Origin: Nonomuraea turkmeniaca
Lineage (GTDB): Bacteria > Actinomycetota > Actinomycetes > Streptosporangiales > Streptosporangiaceae
DNA: 64,000 nt
Direction of reading: 5' to 3'
Assembly: GCF_005889735.1 (NCBI RefSeq)
Contig: NZ_VCKY01000016.1
Location: forward strand, 1-64,000
Positions 35,386-43,594 of this stretch are shown here, one piece after another. Numbering within the stretch: the stretch's first letter is position 1; each line of letters starts with the position of its first letter. The position numbers and the translations under genes were made by a program. The notes below the pieces were generated by a model that was not told the origin of the DNA, searched no databases, and was given only the letters and a program-made list of their open reading frames with translations.

Positions 35386-37117
35386 CGGCATGGGCGGTGA
35401 TGGGGCCGTCGGCCGTGCCGTACTCCTTCCAGAGCGAATCGGGGGGCAGTCTGGTCTGCAACCGTCCGGTTATGTCCACGCCCCACAGGCGGCCGTTCGC
35501 GGCTGCCAGCCAGATCGCGCCGCCGGCTGGGCCGCAGGGCTCCCACTGGCTTGCGCCGAAGTCCAGCCGCCACATGACGTCGTCGGCCACCACGTAGAAC
35601 GCGCAATCAGCCGTGGCCAGGGCCATCGCGCCGGCGGGTGCTTCGCCCATCACCCGCCACGTTCCGTTGTCCCGAAATTTCAGCATCCCGTTGGGCGTCA
35701 CGCCGAACAACCCCTGCGGCACCCCAGCCATGGCTTCGCGCGGTACGGCCAGCGCACAGACGCCGCCACCGGAGCCTGTCGCGCGCCAGGGCAGGTTCTG
35801 CCCGCACAGCTCGCGCTCGACCAGCTCACCTTCCTGGTTCACCCCGTAGAGCGTCCGGCCCAACACGGCCATGGCCCGTACGCCGCCTGGACCGATGACC
35901 TCCCAGTCGGGTCGTGGTTCCGACAGCCGATCGAGGACGTTGCGCGTGATGCGCGCCACGACGGGGTCGCTCAGGGTGTTGCCCCAGTTCACGGTGGCGG
36001 CCGTGAACACCGTGCCGAGTCCGCTGGTGAATACCCCCATCGTGGCCATGCCGCCTTGGCCGTACCGGTTCCAGTGCCGTAGGTCGGCGGTGGCCAGTAC
36101 GACGAAGGAGGCGGGTGTGCCGTCGCGTCCCGTCACCCGGGGCACCCCGTCGATCTCCTCGAACTCGGCGGCGTCGGTCTCGTAACCCAGGCAGCCCTGG
36201 CCGAACGGGGAGCCGTCAGCCAGCCCGGTGCCCTCGAACACCCAGTGGTCGGCGAACCGTACCGTGTAGGACTCGCGCAACATCAGCTTCATGTACGGTC
36301 CCCACGCGCCGGCCCCGGCACGGAAGCTGACGCCGGTCAGCGTGTTCTCCGGTCTGCCCACGGTCGACCACTCCGCAGTCGCCAGGCGGCGGTCGCTCAC
36401 CGGGTCCGCGTGCGGATCGCGATAGCAGATCATCGTGCGGCCCTCGAGCCGGATCTGCCACCACGCGGTGTTGCCGGAGAAGAAGGCCACGTTCCCCCCG
36501 CGACGGACGAACTCCTCGACGCTGTCGCGCATTCCGGCAGACCAGTATTCGTCGTGGCCGTTGACCACCAGCAGGCGGTGGCCCGACAGGAACTCCAGCC
36601 CGTCGTGCAGGTCGAGGTTGGAGCAGTAGGCGACGTCGTAGCCCGCTGGGCGCAGCCAGCGCATCAGGCCCTCTTCCCAGCGTTCCGGCGGCGGCCCGCC
36701 GCCCGGCCGGTCGAAGCTGACGCAGCTCGCCCGGGTGGGAGACTCGGTCCAGTAAATGCTCTGGCCGGGCTCCCCTGCCCGGTTGTAGGCCTGCCATGTC
36801 GTGAACGGCACGCTCACCAGGATCGGAGAGGTCGGTACGGCCTGCCGTACCACGAAATAGACCTCGTTGTCCGGGCACGGGGTTTCGCCGGGGAGCCCGT
36901 ACGGCCAGGCCACCTCCTCGCCGAACACCGCCCGGTAGAGCGAGCTGGGCCAGGAGTCGGGGATCGGCAACTGCCAGTCGGGGGTGGCGTGGCCGGTGAA
37001 GACCACCCGGTCATCCGTCGCGTCCCGCACCACCACCGGCACGGGGCCGGAAACTCGGAATTTCAGCGTTTCGCCCTGGGCGCAGGAGGTGGCTGTCGCA
37101 TACGCGCTGACGTTCAC
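35339..37117 (-). CDS. N,N-dimethylformamidase large-subunit-like protein with propeller-like tail
   Basis: 592 residues, start GTG 37117 overlapping the stop of the upstream condensation gene (GTGA). Residues about 1-435 match the DMFase beta-subunit C-terminal domain: SIYWTESPTRASCVSFDRPG, YDVAYCSNLDLH, LLVVNGHDEYWSAGMRDSVE, GGNVAFFSGNTAWWQIRLEG, and VFTAATVNWGNTLSDPVVAR. Residues about 440-592 hold four to five repeats of about 35-40 residues of the form LYGVNQEGELVER / LFGVTPNGMLKFRD / LWGVDITGRLQTR, resembling tectonin beta-propeller blades. No signal peptide. Translational coupling to an NRPS condensation protein places it in the biosynthetic locus: perhaps an amide hydrolase or tailoring enzyme, perhaps catalytically different. 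Function is inference. Confidence 0.8.
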   Translation of the reverse strand: MNVSAYATATSCAQGETLKFRVSGPVPVVVRDATDDRVVFTGHATPDWQLPIPDSWPSSLYRAVFGEEVAWPYGLPGETPCPDNEVYFVVRQAVPTSPILVSVPFTTWQAYNRAGEPGQSIYWTESPTRASCVSFDRPGGGPPPERWEEGLMRWLRPAGYDVAYCSNLDLHDGLEFLSGHRLLVVNGHDEYWSAGMRDSVEEFVRRGGNVAFFSGNTAWWQIRLEGRTMICYRDPHADPVSDRRLATAEWSTVGRPENTLTGVSFRAGAGAWGPYMKLMLRESYTVRFADHWVFEGTGLADGSPFGQGCLGYETDAAEFEEIDGVPRVTGRDGTPASFVVLATADLRHWNRYGQGGMATMGVFTSGLGTVFTAATVNWGNTLSDPVVARITRNVLDRLSEPRPDWEVIGPGGVRAMAVLGRTLYGVNQEGELVERELCGQNLPWRATGSGGGVCALAVPREAMAGVPQGLFGVTPNGMLKFRDNGTWRVMGEAPAGAMALATADCAFYVVADDVMWRLDFGASQWEPCGPAGGAIWLAAANGRLWGVDITGRLQTRLPPDSLWKEYGTADGPITAHAGRLISAGDLLRWRAT

Positions 37118-38310
37118 CTGACGGCCTCGATGAGGGTGCTCTCCAGCGAAAGAAGGAACCACTCCATCTCGGGTTTGGGCAGGAACCGGGTGTCGGCGGT
37201 AACGGAGATGTTCAGCGGATCCGTGATGTGCACGCAGAAGCGGCAGTTGAGCATGTCCTGGCTGAGCGGCCAGGACAGGGTGGACAGGGGCCGCGCGACT
37301 GCGATCTCCTCAGGGGAGACGTCGATGGGTTCCGGGTGGCTGGATCGCATGTCGTTGAAGCAGGCCAGGGGCTGTACCCAGGATCTGTTCGCCCGGTCGG
37401 CCGGGTCGTGATAGGCGCTGCTGTACGCCCGCAGCGCCGCAGGGCGCGCCGCACGGAACCTCTCACCGAGGTCCTCATGGATGTCGAGGGTGAACAGTCC
37501 TTCTTGAGACAGGGTGCTGACCATGCGGGCCGTATCGGATCTGAACCTGTTGTGCACGATGGGCAGGATCGCGACCTTCGCGCGGCCGGTGACCTGCCCG
37601 ACGAGCGCGGCCACCGCTGTCAGCGCGACCGTGGAGGTGCTGGTCCTGTGGCGGTGGGCCAGGGCGCGTAAGGCCAGGTCCAAGGCGGGGGACGCCAGGT
37701 CGGCCCGCCAGATCGGCGGGCTGGCGGGAGCGCCGGGTGGGTTGTCGAACATGACGACCGGTTCGCACGCCTCCCAGTGCTCGGCCGCCGTACGGGCGAC
37801 CTGTCTGCCCTCGGGACTGATCTGCCAGCGGGCCAGGTCCAGCGGCTGCGGCGGGAGTGGCCCGGAGACTCTGCCGCGAACCAGTAGCATCCGAAGATCC
37901 CGCAGCGCGATGTCGCCGCCCAGGCCATCGGTGGCCATGTGGCAGAAGACCAGCACGATGCGGGTGACCTCCCCGCCGTCGGTGATCAGGCCGACGCGAA
38001 GCGGCCACTCCTTCTCGTAGTCGAAGGCCGGAGCCTCCAGTTCTTCCGGCGCTGCGCCCGGCCAGATCTCAGGTTCCGCGTGTTCTTCCACAATCTGGTA
38101 CGGCTCGCCGCCGAAGCCCAGCCGGGTGCGCAGCGCGGCATGCCTGGTCACCAGATCCTCGACGGCCTGGATGGCGCGGTCGGCACTCAGCGGCCTGGCC
38201 CGTTCTGGAACCTCGAGGATCTTGGTGAAGTTGAAGTAGTGGTCATCCGGCCTGGTGCGTTCTACGGCTTGCCATATCGCCTTCTGGCCCCAGGTCAACG
38301 GTCCGTTCAT
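37114..38310 (-). CDS. Stand-alone NRPS condensation-domain protein
   Basis: 398 residues, a single condensation domain with no attached carrier. It opens LTWGQKAIWQAVER (motif C1-like). The active-site motif is CHMATDGLGG at residues 123-132, i.e. the second, catalytic His (124) and Asp128 are present but the first His of HHxxxDG is Cys. The C-terminal lobe includes TLSWPLSQDMLNCRFCVHIT. The start lies 68 bp inside the end of the NRPS gene, so the two are translationally coupled. It could join or exchange an acyl group on a carrier, or act as a partner of the other free condensation protein (45010). Confidence 0.85.
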   Translation of the reverse strand: MNGPLTWGQKAIWQAVERTRPDDHYFNFTKILEVPERARPLSADRAIQAVEDLVTRHAALRTRLGFGGEPYQIVEEHAEPEIWPGAAPEELEAPAFDYEKEWPLRVGLITDGGEVTRIVLVFCHMATDGLGGDIALRDLRMLLVRGRVSGPLPPQPLDLARWQISPEGRQVARTAAEHWEACEPVVMFDNPPGAPASPPIWRADLASPALDLALRALAHRHRTSTSTVALTAVAALVGQVTGRAKVAILPIVHNRFRSDTARMVSTLSQEGLFTLDIHEDLGERFRAARPAALRAYSSAYHDPADRANRSWVQPLACFNDMRSSHPEPIDVSPEEIAVARPLSTLSWPLSQDMLNCRFCVHITDPLNISVTADTRFLPKPEMEWFLLSLESTLIEAVR

Positions 38311-41300
38311 GATCGATCCTTCCGATCAGGTCGTCGGGGGTCGCGTCCGGGACGTGGGTGTCGAACCTGGACAGAATCCTCGTGCGCAGCGCTCCGGCGA
38401 CCAGCAGGGCGATGAAGAGGCCGAAGGCGAGGTAGATGAGGGCGATACCACGGCCGGGTCCCGTCCCGATGATCTGGCCGACCGTTGTGGCGAGTGCCCC
38501 GCCGGGCAGCAGAAGGGGGTCGAAGGCCCTTTCCGCCAGCGGAGTCAGCACCCCGACGCCGAGCGGGATCGTGGACCAGGCCACCATCTGGTTGAGGGCG
38601 AACACCCGTCCATGGAACCGCTGAGGGATCTTGACCTGGATGATCGTGGCGTAGACGCCGTTGACCAGAGCGAGGCCGAGCGACACGCCGAACGCGCCGA
38701 TCCCGATGAGGACCAGGTCACGGGTGAGGCCGATCAGGACGCAGCACACGGCGATGATCAGGGTGAGCAGCAGCATGCCGGTCATGCGTCTGCGGCGCGG
38801 CCCACCCCACACGCTCATGGCCAGGCCGCCGGTGGCCGCTCCTGCACCGCCGCACAGGGCGATGACACCGACATCCTGCAGCGTGGCGAACGACAGGACC
38901 AGTGGCGAATAGAGCATGAAGACCGGGGAGAGCACCAATGCCAGCAGGGCGAAGAACACCACCATGGCGCGGAAGTTCTCGTTGCCGATCGAGATGCGGA
39001 AGCCTTCTTTGATCTCTGTGACCACGGGTTCCCTGCGGCGGCGGGCGAGAGTGGCGGGGAAGGTGGTGACGGCCAGAATGGCGGCCGCGATCACATATCC
39101 CGAAATATCGGCGATGAGGATGCCTTGTAGGCCGATGGTGGACATCAGGCCCACGGCTGCCAGGGGTGCGACGAACTGGGCGACACCCGCCGCCATCTGG
39201 GCGACACCATTGGCGTGTCCCAGGTAGCGCTTGGGCACCAGCTGCGGGATGGCCGAGTTGTAGCCGACCCGTTGGAAGGCCAGTGCGATCGACAGCAGGG
39301 TGAGCAGAGGGTACAGCGCCTCCACCGTAAGATTTCCGGTGAACAGCAGCCCGGCCGCGGTGGCCTGGATCACCAGCCCGGCCAGGGTCGCGGTCAGTAT
39401 CACGCCCCTGCGGCTCGACCGGTCCACCACTGCGCCTACCAGGGGAGCGGCCAGCACGCCTGGGATGACCGCCAGCACGGTGAGAAGCGCCATCTGAACC
39501 AGCTGCCCGGTTTGCAGATAGATCCAGATCGGCAGCGCGAACTCCGTGATGGTCCCGCCGGCGATCGTGGCCATCTGCCCCAACGCCACCACCAAGAACC
39601 GCCCCACACTCGGGTCCGGCAGGTCCGACTCTTGGCGGCTCCCCGGGCCCAAGTGGGTGCCGGGGGGTGCGGTGAGGATGGCGGCCAGCTCAGCCGTCCG
39701 GTACTTCTGGAAGTAGTGGCCGGCTTCGGGAATCACCGCCAGGCCGGTCCGATCGGTCAGGAACCCCCACTCCTCGTAGCGCTCCTCGTAGTAATCCGTC
39801 GTCGGATCCCGGTCGCCCACCACGGAGATGATCGGCGCGCTCAGCGGACGGGCACCTGACTCGAGCAACTCGGTGAAGTACGTCTCCGCCTGCCGCCCGT
39901 CGTGGCGCATGTTCCTGATGACGAACGCCTGTTGTTCCACATCCAGGTCACTCAGGTCGGCGCCCATCCCGGTCAGCCAGTTCAGCTGTCCCCGGTCGCT
40001 GCGCCAGCGGTCACTCCCGGTCAGGCGCGCCCATACCCCCAGGAACCCCCGCGTGGGTTTGGCGAAGGGGAACACCCCGCCTAGGTAGACCGCCTCAACG
40101 GGCCGACCGGCGCTCTCCAGCAGGCGCGCGATCTCCACGATCAGCGCGCCGCCCACTCCGCAGTGACCGTAGAGGAAGAGTGGGCCGGAGATCTTCTCCA
40201 GGATCTCGCTCACGCAGCTCTGTGCCACCTCGGCCAGCGGGCGTGGCTCTTCGGCCAGGCCGAGGTCGTGCCCGGGGACCGCCACCGAATACAGCGCCGT
40301 GTCGTCGGGTAGCCCATCGGCCAGCGGCTGGTAGACGACCGCGCTCGCGCCGCCGTACGGAACGCAGACAAAGGTCCTGTCCACCGCGCGGGGCGGTGTA
40401 AGCCGATACAGCAGTCCGCGCGGCCCTCCGCCGCCTCCTGCGATCCCGGCCAGCCCACGGACCGTGGGGTGCTGGAAGAGATCCATGACGCTGACGGGCA
40501 CATCAAGCTCCCGCGCAAGCCGGGCGATCACCCGCATCGCCAGCAGTGAGTGCCCGCCCAGGTCGAAGAAGTCGTCCAACACGCCCACCCTGGACACACC
40601 GAGCACCTCGGCCCACGTCGCCGCGATGACCTCTTCCACGCGGTTGACGGGCTTCTCGTACGGCGCCGCCTGATCGGGCCGATCCCCGGAGGGCTCAGGC
40701 AGCGCGGCCCGATCGACCTTGCCGTGCGTCTTGAGCGGCAATCGATCCAGCCAGACATACCGGGTGGGCACCATGTAGTCGGGGAGGCGGGTGCCCAGCA
40801 GCTCGCGTAGTTCGCGGGCCGGCCTTTGCTCTCCGACCAGGTAGGCGACGAGCTCCTTGGCGCCAAGCTCGCCGCGCGCGTCGACCACCGCGTGCGAGAT
40901 GCCCGGCACCTTGGCCAGGGCCTCGTCGATCTCGCCGAGTTCGACCCGGTAGCCGCGGATCTTGACTTGGAGATCCCGGCGGCCCAGGAACTCCAGGTCG
41001 CCGGAGGGCAGCCAGCGGGCCAGGTCGCCGGTGCGGTAGACGCGCTCGCCGTCGTGCTCGACGAACTTCTCGGCGGTGAGGTCCGGCCGCCCGAGGTATT
41101 CGCGTGCCAGGCGGTCGCCGCCTACACACAGTTCGCCCGCCACACCGATGGGCACGGGTCGCAGGTTCTGGTCCAGGACCATGATGCGGGCGTGCCCGAG
41201 CGGGCGGCCGATGGGCGTGATCGGGCCGCTTACGTCGTCGTCGGGTTTGACCGTGTAGGTGGTGACCCCGACGGTCGACTCGGTGGGCCCGTAGTGATTG

Positions 41301-43420
41301 ACGATCTCGCACCCGCCCAGCATGGCCAGATCGCGGGCGTAGGCCCAGCTCAACGCCTCTCCGCCGAAGATCAGCAGGCGCCGCGGGAGGAGGCGCTCGG
41401 GGGGCACGTCGGAGGCGAGGGCGGCGAAGTGCGATGGAGTGATCTTGAGGTAGTCCAGCCCGTGATCGGTGAGCTCTGGGCCGGAGATCCGCGGGGGATA
41501 CAGGTGGAGGGTGCCGCCCGTCATGAGCGCCAGGTAGAAGACGGTGATCCCGAAGTCGAAGGACAAGGACTGCAGCAGGCCGAAGCTGCGGCCGTCCTCG
41601 ACACGGAAGCGCTCCTGGACGTCCGCGAGGTAATTGAGCACCTGCCGATGCTGGATGGCCACGCCCTTCGGCTGTCCGGTCGACCCGGACGTGTAGATCA
41701 CGTAGGCGAGATCGTCGGGCCCGGCTGTCCGCTGCGGTGCGGATGATGCCACCTCTTGCGGGATGCCAAGGACCGGGCCGGAGAAGCCGCCCACCGGTCC
41801 CGCTGCGACCAGCGCCTTGGCACCGGAATCGGCCAGCAGATAGGCCAGCCGCTCGGCGGGTTGTTCTGGGTCGATGGGGACATAGGCCGCGCCCGCCTTG
41901 AGCACGCCGAGCACCGCCATGGCCAGCTCCGGCGACTGCTCCAGGCAGACCGCGACCCGGTCATCACGGCCGATGCCCAGGTCCCGCAGCCGGTGCGCGA
42001 GCGCGTTGGCCCGGCCGTCCAGTTCCTCGTAGCTCACCCGGCGGGAGCCGTACACGAGGGCGGTCTTCCCCGGCCTGACGGTGATCAGCTCGTGCAGGGC
42101 GCGTGCGGCGGGTGGGACGGGTTTGCCGCGGCCCCACTGATCGAGCAGCGCGAGTTCGGCGTCATCGGCCAGGCGCAGGTCGGACAGGCGGATCCTGGGG
42201 TCGGCGGCGACCTGTCGGAGCACGCTGGTGAAGTGCGCACAGAACCGCTCAGCGGTGGCGCGTTCAAACAGGTCGGTGCTGTAGATGAGGAAGACCCGCA
42301 GGCCGCGCGGTCCGGCCGCGACCTCCATGGCCAGGTCGAACTTCGCCCTGGCGGTGCCCGGGTCGTACGGCTCGGCCCGCACTCCTTCGAAGTCCAGCCC
42401 GCCTGCCACGTCTTCACCCATGACGAACTCGACCTGGAACAACGGCGTCCGGCTCAGGTCCCGTGGCACGTCCAGGGCGTTCACCAGCCGGTCGAACGGC
42501 ACGTCCTGGTGACGGTAGGCGGCAAGACACGTGCCGCGCACGCGGCGAAGTACGTCGGTGAAGGCAGGGTCATCGGTCAGGTCGGTACGCAGCGCAAGCG
42601 TGTTGATGTGGAAGCCGATCACCGGCTCCAGTTCCTCGCTGGTCCGGGTGGATGCCGGTGTGCCGATGCAGATGTCCTCCTGCCCGGTGTACCGGGACAA
42701 CTGGGCGGCAAAGGCCGCGAGCAGCGTCATGAACAACGAGCAGCGCTGCCGCCTGGCCAGCTCGGCGATGTCACCGGCGAGCCCGGCGGGCACAAGCATC
42801 TCCACCCGGTCTCCGGCGGAGCCCTTGATCTTCGGCCGTGGCCGGTCGGTGGGCAGTTCCAGCGGCATGACTCCGGCTAATCGGTCGAGGAGTTCCTGCG
42901 GCGGATCGGTCGGCTGAACGTGTGAAATTTCCGGCAAAGGGGGAAGAACGGCTTCTGTGCCACGGACGGTGGCGTTGTAACAGGCGGAGAGCTCGCGCAT
43001 GAGGATGCCGAGCGACCACCCGTCGGCGGCGATGTGGTGCATGACCACGATCAGGATGTGGTCCTCGGCGCCCAGACGCAGCAGGCTCGCCCGGATGACC
43101 GGATCTTCGGCAAGGTCGAAGGGGCGGGAGGTGCGGTCGGCGACCATCTCGGCCGTCGGCGCTTCCACCACTTCGAGGGGAATGCGTGGAAACGGGTCGA
43201 CCACGGCTACGGGCTCGCCGTCGTCGTCGGTGTAGCGGGTGCGCAGCACCTCGTGGCGGGCCACGACCGCGTTGAGCGCATTCTGGAGGGCATCGTGGTC
43301 GAGCGGCCCGATCAGCCGCTCGGTGATGAACATGTTGTAGGCGGCGTTGCCCGGATCGAGCCTGCTGAGGAACCACAGACGGCTCTGGCTCGACGTCAGC
43401 CCCTTGAGGCTGGTGGTCAT
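38243..43420 (-). CDS. Single-module NRPS (C-A-T-TE) fused to an MFS transporter
   Basis: 1725 residues from ATG 43420 behind AGGGGG; the frame is open for 46 more codons upstream but those lack protein character. Condensation domain about 1-430 with MHHIAADGWS (His128-His129, Asp133). Adenylation domain about 450-920 with YTSGSTGQPKG (576-586) and NHYGPTEST; specificity residues read by eye as D-F-T-K-I-G-H-V-G-K, close to the aspartate code DLTKVGHIGK. Carrier with DLGGHSL, Ser958. Thioesterase about 1000-1240 with GHCGVG, so the nucleophile is Cys1087, not Ser. Residues about 1270-1690 form a 10-12-helix major facilitator (LPIWIYLQTGQLVQM, PQRFHGRVFALNQMVAW). The enzyme would activate one amino acid, condense it with a carrier-bound acyl group, release it and, by inference, export it through the fused pump. 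Confidence 0.92.
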   Translation of the reverse strand: MTTSLKGLTSSQSRLWFLSRLDPGNAAYNMFITERLIGPLDHDALQNALNAVVARHEVLRTRYTDDDGEPVAVVDPFPRIPLEVVEAPTAEMVADRTSRPFDLAEDPVIRASLLRLGAEDHILIVVMHHIAADGWSLGILMRELSACYNATVRGTEAVLPPLPEISHVQPTDPPQELLDRLAGVMPLELPTDRPRPKIKGSAGDRVEMLVPAGLAGDIAELARRQRCSLFMTLLAAFAAQLSRYTGQEDICIGTPASTRTSEELEPVIGFHINTLALRTDLTDDPAFTDVLRRVRGTCLAAYRHQDVPFDRLVNALDVPRDLSRTPLFQVEFVMGEDVAGGLDFEGVRAEPYDPGTARAKFDLAMEVAAGPRGLRVFLIYSTDLFERATAERFCAHFTSVLRQVAADPRIRLSDLRLADDAELALLDQWGRGKPVPPAARALHELITVRPGKTALVYGSRRVSYEELDGRANALAHRLRDLGIGRDDRVAVCLEQSPELAMAVLGVLKAGAAYVPIDPEQPAERLAYLLADSGAKALVAAGPVGGFSGPVLGIPQEVASSAPQRTAGPDDLAYVIYTSGSTGQPKGVAIQHRQVLNYLADVQERFRVEDGRSFGLLQSLSFDFGITVFYLALMTGGTLHLYPPRISGPELTDHGLDYLKITPSHFAALASDVPPERLLPRRLLIFGGEALSWAYARDLAMLGGCEIVNHYGPTESTVGVTTYTVKPDDDVSGPITPIGRPLGHARIMVLDQNLRPVPIGVAGELCVGGDRLAREYLGRPDLTAEKFVEHDGERVYRTGDLARWLPSGDLEFLGRRDLQVKIRGYRVELGEIDEALAKVPGISHAVVDARGELGAKELVAYLVGEQRPARELRELLGTRLPDYMVPTRYVWLDRLPLKTHGKVDRAALPEPSGDRPDQAAPYEKPVNRVEEVIAATWAEVLGVSRVGVLDDFFDLGGHSLLAMRVIARLARELDVPVSVMDLFQHPTVRGLAGIAGGGGGPRGLLYRLTPPRAVDRTFVCVPYGGASAVVYQPLADGLPDDTALYSVAVPGHDLGLAEEPRPLAEVAQSCVSEILEKISGPLFLYGHCGVGGALIVEIARLLESAGRPVEAVYLGGVFPFAKPTRGFLGVWARLTGSDRWRSDRGQLNWLTGMGADLSDLDVEQQAFVIRNMRHDGRQAETYFTELLESGARPLSAPIISVVGDRDPTTDYYEERYEEWGFLTDRTGLAVIPEAGHYFQKYRTAELAAILTAPPGTHLGPGSRQESDLPDPSVGRFLVVALGQMATIAGGTITEFALPIWIYLQTGQLVQMALLTVLAVIPGVLAAPLVGAVVDRSSRRGVILTATLAGLVIQATAAGLLFTGNLTVEALYPLLTLLSIALAFQRVGYNSAIPQLVPKRYLGHANGVAQMAAGVAQFVAPLAAVGLMSTIGLQGILIADISGYVIAAAILAVTTFPATLARRRREPVVTEIKEGFRISIGNENFRAMVVFFALLALVLSPVFMLYSPLVLSFATLQDVGVIALCGGAGAATGGLAMSVWGGPRRRRMTGMLLLTLIIAVCCVLIGLTRDLVLIGIGAFGVSLGLALVNGVYATIIQVKIPQRFHGRVFALNQMVAWSTIPLGVGVLTPLAERAFDPLLLPGGALATTVGQIIGTGPGRGIALIYLAFGLFIALLVAGALRTRILSRFDTHVPDATPDDLIGRIDHERTVDLGPEGDMASRRTHQAG

Positions 43421-43594
43421 CGTCCGACCGCCCCCTAACTGGAAACCTTGTTTCCTATTTTGGTCAGGGTCAGTGTGGCATTTGCCGGAGCTAGTGCGCA
43501 AGGCGGCCAAATTCCCTAGTTTTACGGGCTTGCGGCCACGTTTGTGATCATGCAACACTGGACCAAACCCAAATAGTAAAGATTCTTTCTAATT
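43421..43594. promoter_or_regulatory. Divergent promoter region of the biosynthetic locus
   Basis: 174 bp, clearly richer in A/T than the surrounding genes, separating the minus-strand NRPS from the plus-strand ligase operon. It contains an inverted repeat GGAAAC-CTT-GTTTCC (43441-43455) just upstream of the NRPS start. The ligase ATG at 43595 has no convincing Shine-Dalgarno sequence, so translation may be leaderless or weak. No pathway regulator is encoded next to it. Confidence 0.55.

Noticed and set aside
38255-39130. Plus-strand frames inside the NRPS-MFS gene
   Set aside because: Antisense shadows; the NRPS frame is continuous with all motifs.
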